Of a stretch of 32,221 nucleotides of DNA, positions 9,196 to 18,896 are shown one piece after another (the stretch's first letter is position 1; each line of letters begins with the position of its first letter). Below the pieces are notes generated by a model. That model had not been told where the DNA came from, ran no database searches, and worked only from the letters and a program-made list of their open reading frames with translations. The translations under genes and the position numbers were made by a program. This DNA comes from Clostridiales bacterium (GTDB taxonomy: Bacteria > Bacillota > Clostridia > Lachnospirales > Lachnospiraceae), in assembly GCA_021202175.1 (NCBI GenBank), contig JAJQDO010000334.1:1-32221 (forward strand), in the 5' to 3' direction.

Positions 9196-10404
9196 ATGGG
9201 CAAAGAAATGATTGCAATGCTTCTTGCCGGAGGACAGGGATCCCGTCTTTACGCGCTTACTGAGAAGTTAGCAAAACCAGCAGTACCATTTGGAGGAAAG
9301 TATCGTATTATCGATTTCCCCATTTCTAACTGCGTGAACTCAGGAATTGACACGGTAGGTATTCTGACACAGTATCAGCCACTGGTGCTGAATGAATTCA
9401 TCGGCAATGGACAGCCGTGGGAGCTGGACCGTCTTTACGGGGGAGTTCACGTACTGCCGCCATACCAGAAGGCATCCGGTTCTGACTGGTACAAGGGTAC
9501 TGCCAATGCGATTTACCAGAATATCTCTTTTATCGAGAGATATGATCCGGAATATGTCATCATCCTTTCCGGCGACCAGATCTGCAAACAGGACTACAGT
9601 GATTTCCTTCGCTTCCACAAAGAGAAGGGTGCGGAATTCAGCGTAGCCGTTATGGAAGTTCCGTGGGAAGAGGCTCCGCGTTTTGGCCTCATGGTAACAG
9701 ACGAGAACGACAAGATTACAGAGTTCCAGGAGAAACCGAAGAATCCGAAGTCCAACCTGGCTTCCATGGGTATCTACATATTTAACTGGGATGTTCTGAA
9801 AAAATATCTGGAAGAAGATGAAGCAGATCCAGAGTCTGAGAACGACTTTGGTAACAACATCATCCCGAACCTGTTAAGAGACAAGCGCGATATGTACGCA
9901 TATCATTTCAGCGGATACTGGAAAGATGTTGGAACGATTTCCTCTCTGTGGGAAGCAAACATGGAAGTGCTTGATCCGGAACACAGCGGCATCAATCTGT
10001 TTGATGATGACTGGAAGATTTACAGCCGAAACAGTGGTATGACCGGTCACAGAATCAACCCTGGCGCTACGGTGGAGAACTCCATGATTACCGATGGTTG
10101 CCGTGTATCGGGCAACGTGAAGCATTCGATTCTTTTTGCTGGTGTTAAGGTAGAAGAAGGCGCTGACGTAGAGGATGCAGTTATTATGGGTGGCTCGATT
10201 ATCAAGAAGGGTGCCGTTGTCAAACATTGTATCGTAGCGGAGAATGTTGTTATAGGCGAAGGCGCACAGGTTGGTGCGATGCCGACAGAAGACGAGAAGG
10301 GCGTTGCCACGGTTGGCGCTGGCGTTTATGTTGGTGATAATGCGAAGGCTGGCCCGAATGCCATGGTTAGAAATAATGTAAAGGATGGTGAAGAACAATG
10401 GTAG
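9196..10404 (+). CDS. glgC: Glucose-1-phosphate adenylyltransferase, catalytic subunit
   Basis: [90 protein letters not shown]; preceded by AAGGAGG. Confidence 0.97.
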   Translation: MGKEMIAMLLAGGQGSRLYALTEKLAKPAVPFGGKYRIIDFPISNCVNSGIDTVGILTQYQPLVLNEFIGNGQPWELDRLYGGVHVLPPYQKASGSDWYKGTANAIYQNISFIERYDPEYVIILSGDQICKQDYSDFLRFHKEKGAEFSVAVMEVPWEEAPRFGLMVTDENDKITEFQEKPKNPKSNLASMGIYIFNWDVLKKYLEEDEADPESENDFGNNIIPNLLRDKRDMYAYHFSGYWKDVGTISSLWEANMEVLDPEHSGINLFDDDWKIYSRNSGMTGHRINPGATVENSMITDGCRVSGNVKHSILFAGVKVEEGADVEDAVIMGGSIIKKGAVVKHCIVAENVVIGEGAQVGAMPTEDEKGVATVGAGVYVGDNAKAGPNAMVRNNVKDGEEQW

Positions 10405-11540
10405 GATCCAATGCAACTGCTCTGGGAATCGTTTTCCCGAATATGTATGATAAACTGGTACCAGATCTGACAAGTGAGCGTTTGATGGCATCTATTCCGT
10501 TCGGAAGCCGTTATCGTCTGATTGACTTTGTACTTTCCAGCATGGTGAATTCCGGTATCAATAACATTTCTATTCTTGTGCGTGAGAATTATTATTCCCT
10601 GCTCGATCATCTGGGATCTGGCGGAGAGTGGGATCTGGCCCGCAAGAATGGTGGTATCAATATTGTTCCTCCTTTTGCACAGAAAAACGCGGGTATGTAC
10701 AGTGGTCGGATTGAGGCACTCGAAAACATTCTTGGCTATTTGAAATCTCAGAAAGAGAAATATGTCGTAATGTCCGACTGCAATATCGTTGCGAACTTTG
10801 ATTATAACGCATTGATTGATGCACATATCGCTTCCGGCGCGGATGTAACCGTGGCCTACACGAAGACAGAACTGCCACAGAATGCAAGGGAAGCGGATGA
10901 TGCCAGCAAGGGTATGTACTATACTTTTGATCTTGATGGCGACAGAGTTACAAAGATTTATATAAACTCTCAGACGTCCGGCGAGAAGAATTTCGGCATT
11001 AATATCTATGTGATGGATCGTGAATTCCTGATTGATACCGTGAAGACTTCCTTCGTTAACGGCGGCGTTTACTTTGAGAGAGATGTTCTCCTCAATCGCC
11101 TGGATGAATTGAAAGTTTGCGGATATGAATTTACAGGATACGTATCCCGCATCGACAGCCTGAAGGGATATTTCGATGAGAATATGAGACTTCTCGAAGA
11201 GGATAACCTTGATAAGTTATTTGACCCGGCTCCTGTTTATACGAAGATTCGTGATGACAACCCGACAAGATATGTCAGCGATGCCAAAGCTTCTAACGTG
11301 ATGGTAGCTGACGGCTGTGTCATTGAAGGTACCGTGGAAGACAGTATTTTGTTCAGAGGTGTTAAGGTTGGCAAGGGTGCAGTTGTAAAGAACTGTATCC
11401 TCATGCAGGACACCGTAATCGAAGATGGCGCTGATGTGGAATATGTTATCTCTGATAAGAGTGTTACGGTTACAGAAGACAAAGAACTGAAAGGAACGGA
11501 TAGCTTCCCTGTTTTCGTGGCGAAGAGACAGACAGTATAA
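10398..11540 (+). CDS. glgD: Glucose-1-phosphate adenylyltransferase subunit GlgD
   Basis: GlgC-like fold without the catalytic GGxGxRL loop ([20 protein letters not shown]...[27 protein letters not shown]); start overlaps the glgC stop. Confidence 0.95.
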   Translation: MVGSNATALGIVFPNMYDKLVPDLTSERLMASIPFGSRYRLIDFVLSSMVNSGINNISILVRENYYSLLDHLGSGGEWDLARKNGGINIVPPFAQKNAGMYSGRIEALENILGYLKSQKEKYVVMSDCNIVANFDYNALIDAHIASGADVTVAYTKTELPQNAREADDASKGMYYTFDLDGDRVTKIYINSQTSGEKNFGINIYVMDREFLIDTVKTSFVNGGVYFERDVLLNRLDELKVCGYEFTGYVSRIDSLKGYFDENMRLLEEDNLDKLFDPAPVYTKIRDDNPTRYVSDAKASNVMVADGCVIEGTVEDSILFRGVKVGKGAVVKNCILMQDTVIEDGADVEYVISDKSVTVTEDKELKGTDSFPVFVAKRQTV

Positions 11541-11570
11541 GAGATAGAATATTCTATTAAGTAATAATAA

Positions 11571-11626
11571 AAAACAGGTTGCCTGCAATATCGAAATTCT
11601 TCGATGATTGCGGGCAACCTGTTTTT
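11571..11626 (+). terminator. Intrinsic terminator after glgD
   Basis: AAAACAGGTTGCC...GGGCAACCTGTTTTT with inner TCGAA/TTCGA pairing. Confidence 0.92.
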
Positions 11627-11745
11627 ATAACATTTTTTATATTTGGGTAGAATTGAGATAATATAATTAATTTTGTACTTTACGAAAAAATAAAGTCAGA
11701 TTATAATAAAAAACAGTCCTGTCCCTATTATCCAGGACAGAAATC

Positions 11746-11780
11746 AATATAGTAAACGACGTCACGTTGTTTACTATATT
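11746..11780. promoter_or_regulatory. Near-perfect palindrome upstream of the aldo/keto reductase (operator or hairpin)
   Basis: AATATAGTAAACGACG tca CGTTGTTTACTATATT, arms match at 15/16 positions. Confidence 0.6.
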
Positions 11781-11896
11781 TTATGGAGATTTTGATATGA
11801 GGATGAAAAGTTTCATTTCCAGTAAAGGGAATATATGATTTTTTATACTTATATCATTTTTTGACGGGCTAGAAAGATGAATACCAGGAGGAGAAT

Positions 11897-13015
11897 ATGA
11901 GCGCAAAAAAATTAGGATTTGGATTGATGAGACTTCCATCTCTGGACAAAAATGATTCTTCAAAAATTGATATTGAACTGACCAAAAAGATGGTCGATGT
12001 TTTTATAGAAAGAGGATTTACCTATTTTGATACCGCATGGATGTATTGTCAGTTCCAGAGTGAACCGGCGACGAAAGAGGTGCTGGTTGACCGATATCCG
12101 CGAGACAGTTACACGCTGGCGACGAAATTACATGCTGATTTTATCAAAACAGAAGAAGACCGGGATAAAATATTTAATCAGCAGCTGGAAAAAACCGGTG
12201 TGGAATATTTTGATTACTATCTACTCCATGATGTTGGAGTCAGCCATTATGAAGTTTATGGAAAACTGGACTGCTTTACCTGGTTGAAAGAGAAGAAGGA
12301 ACAGGGTCTGGTGAAGAAGATGGGCTTTTCTTTCCATGACACCGCAGAGTTTCTGGATAAAGTATTGACGGAACATCCGGAGATGGAGTTTGTGCAGTTA
12401 CAGATTAATTATCTGGACTGGGAGAGTGAAAAGGTGCAGTCACGGAAATGCTATGAGGTTGCGGTAAAACATGGAGTGCCAGTTATTGTTATGGAACCGG
12501 TGAAGGGCGGCACACTGGCCAATGTACCGGCGGAGGCAGAGCAGTTGTTTAAAGATTGTCATTCAGACTGGTCGGCTTCTTCCTGGGCGGTTCGTTTTGT
12601 GGCGAGTCTTGACAACGTGATGATGATTTTGAGTGGAATGAGCAGTCTGGAGCAGATGTTCGACAACACAGCATATATGGCAGATGTCTGTCCGCTGAAT
12701 GAGGAAGAACAAAGCATCATCCAAAAGGCTACGGACATTATTAAGAATTATGTAGCGATTCCCTGCACGCAATGTGAATACTGTATTGATGGCTGTCCGC
12801 AGAATATCTGTATCCCGAAATATTTCTCGCTTTACAATAAGGAGCAGCAGAAGACAGAAAATATTTTTGCATTAAAAGAGAATTATAATGAATTGACAAA
12901 GGAATTTGGCAAGGCCAGTGATTGTGTTGCCTGTGGTCAATGTGAGGCGATTTGTCCGCAACATCTGCCGATTATTGAGAATCTGAAAAAAGTGGCGGAA
13001 GATTTTGAGGGATAA
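11897..13015 (+). CDS. Aldo/keto reductase with C-terminal 4Fe-4S dicluster domain
   Basis: LGFGLMRLPSLD, YFDTAWMY, ATKLHADFI, YFDYYLLHDV, IVMEPVKGGTLA; C-terminal CTQCEYCIDGCPQNICIP and CVACGQCEAICPQHLPI. Confidence 0.95.
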   Translation: MSAKKLGFGLMRLPSLDKNDSSKIDIELTKKMVDVFIERGFTYFDTAWMYCQFQSEPATKEVLVDRYPRDSYTLATKLHADFIKTEEDRDKIFNQQLEKTGVEYFDYYLLHDVGVSHYEVYGKLDCFTWLKEKKEQGLVKKMGFSFHDTAEFLDKVLTEHPEMEFVQLQINYLDWESEKVQSRKCYEVAVKHGVPVIVMEPVKGGTLANVPAEAEQLFKDCHSDWSASSWAVRFVASLDNVMMILSGMSSLEQMFDNTAYMADVCPLNEEEQSIIQKATDIIKNYVAIPCTQCEYCIDGCPQNICIPKYFSLYNKEQQKTENIFALKENYNELTKEFGKASDCVACGQCEAICPQHLPIIENLKKVAEDFEG

Positions 13016-13157
13016 TATGAAATATAATTTGGCATCATTGTTTGTTTAGGTATTTAGAAGTCGACGGAATGGATGATAAGAGTGGAAATATGTTCCGATA
13101 GCATTTGCATTGTTGACTGAAACATGGTGACATAGATTGGCAGACAGGTTGGATTAT

Positions 13158-13199
13158 TGATTAGGGAGTCAAAATGTATGGATTTTGACATTTTGATTA
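13158..13199. repeat. 42-bp dispersed intergenic repeat, copy 2
   Basis: TGATTAGGGAGTCAAAATGTATGGATTTTGACATTTTGATTA; 3 differences from the copy at 4784..4825. Confidence 0.85.
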
Positions 13200-13282
13200 T
13201 TATTTTGAAAATGTAAAGATGGCAGGCATTAGGCGAGAAAAACTAGTCTGATGCCTGCCAGGTATTGTTGAGGAGTGGATTT

Positions 13283-14731
13283 ATGTCAAACACGTTATAT
13301 CTGGAATGTAATGCAGGAATCAGCGGAGATATGACAGTGGCAGCGCTGCTTGATCTAGGCGCCAGTCAGGAAGTCCTGATGAAAGCGTTAGACAGTATTC
13401 CTGTACAGGGATTTTCTGTAGCAATCAGTCGAGTAAAGAAATCTGGGATTGATTGCTGTGATTTTAATGTCATTTTGGACGCAGATTATGAGAATCATGA
13501 TCACGATATGGAATATCTACATGATTGTGATTACGTACATCACGGTCATGAACATCACCATCATGGGGATGCAGGCCATGATCACGAGCATCATGAAAAT
13601 AATCATCATCATGAAGGTGAGGAACATGACCGTGACCATAGCCACCATCGTGAAGATGAGGAACAAGAGCATAGTCACCATCATCACAAAGGGGAAGAAC
13701 ATGAACACAGCCATCATCACGGAGATGAGGGACATACGCATATCCATCGCGGAATGAAAGAAGTTACGGAAATTATCCAGGGGACGACAATGACAGAGAG
13801 CGCAAGAAAGATTGCCTTGCATATTTTTAACATCATTGCCCGAGCAGAGGCAAAGGCCCATGGGTTGCCGGTCGATCAGGTTCATTTCCATGAAGTGGGA
13901 GCGATTGATTCGATTGTGGATGTGTTGGCTGTTGCTGTTTGTCTGGATGATTTGCAACTGGATGGGGTGATTGTGCCAAAACTCTGTGAAGGAACAGGAA
14001 CGGTTCGCTGTCAGCATGGAATATTACCAATACCGGTTCCGGCTGTGGCCAATATTGTGCAGGAAAATGGGTTGAATCTTGAGATTCTTCCTGTACAGGG
14101 AGAATTTGTGACACCAACGGGGGCGGCTATCGTTGCGGCGGTGAAGACCTCAGACTGCCTTCCGAAATCCTTCCGAATCAAAAAGATTGGTATTGGAGCA
14201 GGAAAACGTTCCTATGAAAGACCAAGTATGCTTCGTGCCATGTTGATTGAACCAGTGAAGAGGACCGTGGAGGAGATATCTGCAGATAGCCCGGAGGATT
14301 GTGTGTATCGACTGGAAACCAACATTGATGATTGCTCTGGAGAAATCTTGGGATATACGATGGAACTGTTGTTTGCTGCAGGAGCCAGAGATGTGCATTA
14401 CCATCCTGTCTATATGAAAAAGAACCGTCCGGCCTGGCAGTTGAATGTACTTTGTGATGAGAAGGATATTTCCCGGATGGAAGAAATTATCTTTCGAGAA
14501 ACGACGACGATCGGTATCCGGCGAGTTTGCATGGAACGAACGGTGCTTTCCAGAGAGAGCCGACAGGTGGAGATTCCTTACGGTACAGCGAAAGTAAAAG
14601 TTTGCCGTTATGGCAGTAATATAAAATACTATCCGGAATATGAGTCAGTGAAAGTGCTTTGTCAGGAAACGGGACGCTCGTATCAGGAAGTGTATCGGGA
14701 TATTGTTTGTGTTTGCGAGAAACAGAGTTAA
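13283..14731 (+). CDS. larC: LarC-family nickel insertion protein (TIGR00299/DUF111 type) with His-rich insert
   Basis: LYLECNAGISGDMTVAALLDLGAS, HFHEVGAIDSIVDVLAVA, EFVTPTGAAIVAA, ETNIDDCSGEILGYTMELLFAAGARDVHYHPVYMKKNRPAWQLNVLCDE; His-rich region between N- and C-terminal modules. ATG 13283 preferred. Confidence 0.92.
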   Translation: MSNTLYLECNAGISGDMTVAALLDLGASQEVLMKALDSIPVQGFSVAISRVKKSGIDCCDFNVILDADYENHDHDMEYLHDCDYVHHGHEHHHHGDAGHDHEHHENNHHHEGEEHDRDHSHHREDEEQEHSHHHHKGEEHEHSHHHGDEGHTHIHRGMKEVTEIIQGTTMTESARKIALHIFNIIARAEAKAHGLPVDQVHFHEVGAIDSIVDVLAVAVCLDDLQLDGVIVPKLCEGTGTVRCQHGILPIPVPAVANIVQENGLNLEILPVQGEFVTPTGAAIVAAVKTSDCLPKSFRIKKIGIGAGKRSYERPSMLRAMLIEPVKRTVEEISADSPEDCVYRLETNIDDCSGEILGYTMELLFAAGARDVHYHPVYMKKNRPAWQLNVLCDEKDISRMEEIIFRETTTIGIRRVCMERTVLSRESRQVEIPYGTAKVKVCRYGSNIKYYPEYESVKVLCQETGRSYQEVYRDIVCVCEKQS

Positions 14732-14801
14732 ATTATGAAAAGAATTATTATCATTAGCTTTTGATTTATTTTTACTTTATATAGAAAAGAAGGTATCAGA
14801 G

Positions 14802-16202
14802 ATGAGTGGAGAAAATAAAGAAATGCAAAAGAAAGGAAATCCCCTTGGAGTAGAACCGATTCCCAGCCTGTTGGTTCAGTTCGCGATACCTAGCATTATC
14901 GCAATGCTGGTCAGCGCTCTTTACAATATCGTGGACCAGCTGTTCATCGGACAGGCTGTCGGGACACTGGGAAATGCGGCGACCAATGTGGCGTTCCCTC
15001 TTTCGACATCTTGTGTCGCTCTGGCTTTGATGTTTGGTATCGGTGGCGCGTCCTGTTTTAATCTTGATATGGGACGAGGTGAAAAAGAAAAGGCAGTCTA
15101 TTATATTGGAAATGCCATCACCTGTCTGTTTGGTGCTGGATTGATTTTGTGTATTTTTGCACAAATTTTCCTGACGCCGATGCTGAAAGTTTTCGGAGCA
15201 CCGGACGATGTTCTGCCTTATGCACAGGCTTATGTGCGAGTGACATCGATAGGATTTCCTTTTTTGATTCTTACCACAGGAGGGGGACATCTGATTCGTG
15301 CGGATGGGAGTCCGCGCATGGCGATGATCTGTAATCTGACTGGAGCAATTATCAACACGATTTTGGACGCATTGTTTGTGTTAGTTTTTGGATGGGGGAT
15401 GACCGGCGCGGCGCTGGCGACGATTATCGGCCAGATTATCTCGGCTTTTATTGTGATCCGTTACCTCCTTCATTTTAAAACATTGCCTCTGGGAGCGAAA
15501 CATCTTCGCCCACAGGGAAAATATGTGATAGAGGTTGCACAAATTGGCATGGCTTCCTTCTGCAATCAGATTGCCATGATGGTCGTACAGATTGTGATGA
15601 ATAATTCACTTACTTATTATGGAGCTTTATCTGTCTATGGAGAGTCGATTCCTTTGGCTTGCGCCGGTATCGTCGTCAAAGTGAATCAGGTATTTTTCTC
15701 GATTGTCATCGGAATTTCTCAAGGAAACCAGCCGGTGGTGAGTTTTAACTATGGTGCAAGAAATTATGATCGAGTGAGGAAGGCATATCGTCTGGCTATT
15801 ATTGCCGGGTCTGTCATTTCTATTATTTCCTTCATAGTGTTTCAGACATTCCCGCGGCAGATTCTTGCATTGTTTGGCACAGGGACACCGGAATATTTTG
15901 AATTCGGAACACGCTTTTTCCGTATTTATCTCTTTTTTGTATGGGTGGATGCTCTGCAGCCGATTACGTCTACGTTTTTTACGTCCATCGGTAAGCCGGC
16001 AAAGGGTGTATTTCTGTCTTTGACCAGACAGATTATTTTTTTCCTTCCGTTACTGTTGATTCTCCCGTACTTTATGGGCGTAGAAGGATGCACGTATGTG
16101 GCGCCGATTGCGGATTGCCTGGCAGCAATTGTCACGGTGATTATGGCGTTTCTGGAATTCAGGAGCATGCCGAAAGGAAATCTGTCCGTGTCGGAATCGT
16201 AG
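14802..16202 (+). CDS. MATE family efflux transporter
   Basis: IPSLLVQFAIPSIIAMLVSALYNIVDQLFIGQAVGTLGNAATNVAFPLST, GISQGNQPVVSFNYGARNYDRVRKAYRLA. Confidence 0.95.
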   Translation: MSGENKEMQKKGNPLGVEPIPSLLVQFAIPSIIAMLVSALYNIVDQLFIGQAVGTLGNAATNVAFPLSTSCVALALMFGIGGASCFNLDMGRGEKEKAVYYIGNAITCLFGAGLILCIFAQIFLTPMLKVFGAPDDVLPYAQAYVRVTSIGFPFLILTTGGGHLIRADGSPRMAMICNLTGAIINTILDALFVLVFGWGMTGAALATIIGQIISAFIVIRYLLHFKTLPLGAKHLRPQGKYVIEVAQIGMASFCNQIAMMVVQIVMNNSLTYYGALSVYGESIPLACAGIVVKVNQVFFSIVIGISQGNQPVVSFNYGARNYDRVRKAYRLAIIAGSVISIISFIVFQTFPRQILALFGTGTPEYFEFGTRFFRIYLFFVWVDALQPITSTFFTSIGKPAKGVFLSLTRQIIFFLPLLLILPYFMGVEGCTYVAPIADCLAAIVTVIMAFLEFRSMPKGNLSVSES

Positions 16203-16404
16203 GGCGATGAGGATTTTGGCATGCACCGAATTTGTTGGTTTACATTTTAAAAAGTGGTTTTGAATAATTTGACATGTATAGTCCGGCTTATTTTAATGCC
16301 GTGTATGTAGTTCCCTGTGAATAATGATAACCAGAGAAATCTTATAAAACAATTTATTGATTGCAATATGATAAAAATGCGTTATAATACTTATAATAAT
16401 AAAA

Positions 16405-16493
16405 AGGGGAGCTTGTGGAAAGCAGGCTGAGAGGAGACTGTATCGTCTCGACCCGGAAACCTGATGTGGATAATGCCAACGTAGGGATGCATC
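16405..16493 (+). ncRNA. TPP (thi-box) riboswitch
   Basis: Core motifs AGGGGAGC...GGCTGAGAGG...GACCCGGAAACCTGATGTGGATAATGCCAACGTAGGGATGC. Confidence 0.97.
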
Positions 16494-16507
16494 TTGATGA
16501 ATTTAAG

Positions 16508-16536
16508 CGGATATGTCCTCGGACATATCCGTTTTC
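16508..16536 (+). terminator. Attenuator/terminator hairpin of the TPP riboswitch
   Basis: CGGATATGTCC tc GGACATATCCG TTTT immediately downstream of the aptamer and upstream of thiM. Confidence 0.88.
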
Positions 16537-16565
16537 TATTGTAAGAATATAAAGGAGAAAAGAAA

Positions 16566-17387
16566 ATGCTTGGTAATTGTATCGATAATGTAAGAAAAAC
16601 CGTGCCGCTCGTGCATAATATTACGAATTATGTGACGGTAAATGATGTGGCAAATGTGTTGCTGGCCTGTGGCGGCAGCCCGATTATGTCGGATGAACCG
16701 AAGGATGTGGAAGATATCACTTCCATCTGTGGTGGATTGAACATCAATATTGGAACTTTGAGCGAGAGAAGTATCCAGGGCATGTTTGCTGCTGGAAAAA
16801 AAGCCAACGAACTGAATCATGTGGTTCTTCTTGATCCGGTGGGAGCCGGTGCCAGTGCGCTCCGGACGCAGACAGCGGTGGAATTGATGGAGACGTTGAA
16901 GTTAACTGTAGTGTGGGGAAATATTTCCGAGATAAAGACGTTAGCGCTTGGTAGTGGCACGACAAAGGGCGTAGATGCTGACGTAGCGGATGCGGTGACA
17001 GAAGACAGTCTGGACAGTGCAGTGGCATTTGTGAAAGATTTCGCCAAAAAAGTCGGATGTATCGTCGCAATCACTGGAGCCATCGATTTGGTCAGTGATG
17101 GGGAGAAATGTTATGTGATCCGTAACGGTCGCCCGGAGATGGGGAAGATTACAGGAACAGGCTGCCAGCTTTCCGGCATGATGACCGCTTTTGTGGTGGC
17201 GAATCCAGAGCAGAAGCTTCTGGCAGCGGCAGCGGCTGTAGCTACTATGGGCCTGGCCGGAGAGATTGGCTGGAGCCGTATGCGGGAAGGCGACGGCAAT
17301 GCTACCTACCGCAATCGGATTATAGACGCTATTTACAACATGGATGGCGTGACCTTGGATCAGGGAGCGAAATATGAAGTGCGATGA
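16566..17387 (+). CDS. thiM: Hydroxyethylthiazole kinase
   Basis: VPLVHNITNYVTVNDVANVLLACGGSPIMSDEPKDVEDI, DPVGAGASALRT, GNISEIKTL, GRPEMGKITGTGCQLSGMMTAFV; under a TPP riboswitch. Confidence 0.97.
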   Translation: MLGNCIDNVRKTVPLVHNITNYVTVNDVANVLLACGGSPIMSDEPKDVEDITSICGGLNINIGTLSERSIQGMFAAGKKANELNHVVLLDPVGAGASALRTQTAVELMETLKLTVVWGNISEIKTLALGSGTTKGVDADVADAVTEDSLDSAVAFVKDFAKKVGCIVAITGAIDLVSDGEKCYVIRNGRPEMGKITGTGCQLSGMMTAFVVANPEQKLLAAAAAVATMGLAGEIGWSRMREGDGNATYRNRIIDAIYNMDGVTLDQGAKYEVR

Positions 17388-17411
17388 AGTTCGATAAGGA
17401 AGGGACAAAGT

Positions 17412-18053
17412 ATGAGATGCGATAAGAAAGATTTACTGCTTTATGCGGTGACGGACCGGAGCTGGTTAAACGGGGCTACTCTTTACAGTCAGGTGGAAGC
17501 AGCCTTAAAAGGCGGGGCTACTTTTGTGCAGCTGCGGGAAAAGGAATTGGACAGTGAGCATTTTCTGGAAGAAGCGAAGGAGATACAGAAGCTTTGCAGG
17601 GCGTATCATGTTCCTTTTGTCATCAATGATAATGTGGATATCGCTCTGGCAATTGACGCCGATGGTGTTCACGTAGGGCAAAGCGATATGGAAGCCGGTG
17701 ATGTGCGAGCGAAGCTGGGACCGGATAAGATTATCGGCATTTCGGCTCAGACTGTGGAACAGGCCGTTCTGGCAGAAAAGAGGGGCGCTGATTATCTTGG
17801 CGTGGGCGCTGTTTTCCCTACCGGGTCCAAGGACGATGCTGTGGAAGTAGACCATGACACCGTAGAGGCCATCTGTGAAGCGGTGCATATCCCGGCCATC
17901 GCGATTGGCGGTATCAGCCGCGCAAATGTGTTGGAACTTTCTGGTAAAGGGTTGAGCGGCATTGCGGTTATCAGCGCGATTTTTGCACAGCCGAATATCG
18001 AGGAGGCTACCAGAGAACTGAAAAGCCTGACGAAAAAGATGGTAGAAGCGTAA
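17412..18053 (+). CDS. thiE: Thiamine phosphate synthase
   Basis: YAVTDRSWL, GGATFVQLREKELDSEHFLEEAKEI, VPFVINDNVDIALAIDADGVHVGQSDM, IGISAQTVEQA, YLGVGAVFPTGSKDDA, AIGGIS. Confidence 0.97.
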   Translation: MRCDKKDLLLYAVTDRSWLNGATLYSQVEAALKGGATFVQLREKELDSEHFLEEAKEIQKLCRAYHVPFVINDNVDIALAIDADGVHVGQSDMEAGDVRAKLGPDKIIGISAQTVEQAVLAEKRGADYLGVGAVFPTGSKDDAVEVDHDTVEAICEAVHIPAIAIGGISRANVLELSGKGLSGIAVISAIFAQPNIEEATRELKSLTKKMVEA

Positions 18054-18176
18054 TGTGGGACAGGATTCATAGGGATGGATCTGCAGTATGCAAAGTTAAG
18101 GAACTGTTACGATTTAGACTAGGCAGATGTACAGATTAATTCATTAACACTTCCTAATTTGGAGTGAGAACAAAAC

Positions 18177-18896
18177 ATGCATCATAATAGATATGAAAAT
18201 CATGACAAGAATGTGGTAAAAGTTATGAATTGTAAAAATGGGGAAATAAGAATACGAGGAGCCATCTTTGATGTGGATGGAACCCTGCTGGATTCCATGA
18301 GCATTTGGGATGATCTGGGCGCCCGCTATCTGCGAAGCTTGCAGGTGGAGCCGGAATCAGATTTGCAAAATATCTTAAATACGATGACAGTGGAAGAGGG
18401 TGCGGCCTATATGAAAGAACGGTATCATCTCGAAACTTCTGAAGAAGAAATCGGTCGAGCTACCCTTCAGGTTGTCGAAAGCTTTTATTATGAGGAGGCA
18501 CCTCTGAAATCGGGCGTTCGGGAATTGCTGGAAGATTTCCGGCAAAGAGGAATACCGATGGTAGTGGCTTCTTCCAGCGCAAGAGATCATATTGAAGCAG
18601 CCTTTCGCCGTCTGGGAATTCTTGAATATTTTGAACGCATTTTTACATGTACGGAAATCGGTGTGGGAAAAACCAGACCGGACATCTTCCTGACAGCGGC
18701 TGAGTTTCTGAAAGCGAAACCGGAAGAAGTTTATGTATTTGAGGATGCCATTCATGCGGTGGAAACGGCAAAAAATGCTGGTTTTCCAGTTGTTGCGGTT
18801 TACGATGAAGCCAGTAAGATGGAATGGTCGCAGATTTGCGAGATGGCGGATGTGGCTGTGGTAGATCTGGGAGAGTTTTGTGTAGATAAACTGTGA
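18177..18896 (+). CDS. HAD family hydrolase (beta-phosphoglucomutase/phosphatase-like)
   Basis: GAIFDVDGTLLDSM (motif I), VVASSSARDHIEAAFRRLGI (motif II), KTRPDIFLTAA and VFEDAIHAVETAKNAGF (motifs III/IV). Confidence 0.93.
   Translation: MHHNRYENHDKNVVKVMNCKNGEIRIRGAIFDVDGTLLDSMSIWDDLGARYLRSLQVEPESDLQNILNTMTVEEGAAYMKERYHLETSEEEIGRATLQVVESFYYEEAPLKSGVRELLEDFRQRGIPMVVASSSARDHIEAAFRRLGILEYFERIFTCTEIGVGKTRPDIFLTAAEFLKAKPEEVYVFEDAIHAVETAKNAGFPVVAVYDEASKMEWSQICEMADVAVVDLGEFCVDKL

Noticed and set aside
9196-11540. glgC and glgD as an accidental tandem duplication
   Set aside because: They are the known catalytic and regulatory-type subunits with clear divergence at the catalytic loop; normal operon.
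13220-13283. NiCo riboswitch upstream of larC
   Set aside because: I could not match the known NiCo aptamer core; only a simple inverted repeat is present, so it is reported only as an unexplained stem.
13449-13757. 102-aa ORF in an alternative frame within larC
   Set aside because: Generated by the same low-complexity His codon region; larC frame is strongly supported.
13517-14017. Reverse-strand ORF of 166 aa, very Met/Ile/Val-rich, opposite larC
   Set aside because: It is the complement of the His-rich CAT/CAC codons of larC; composition artefact with no RBS.
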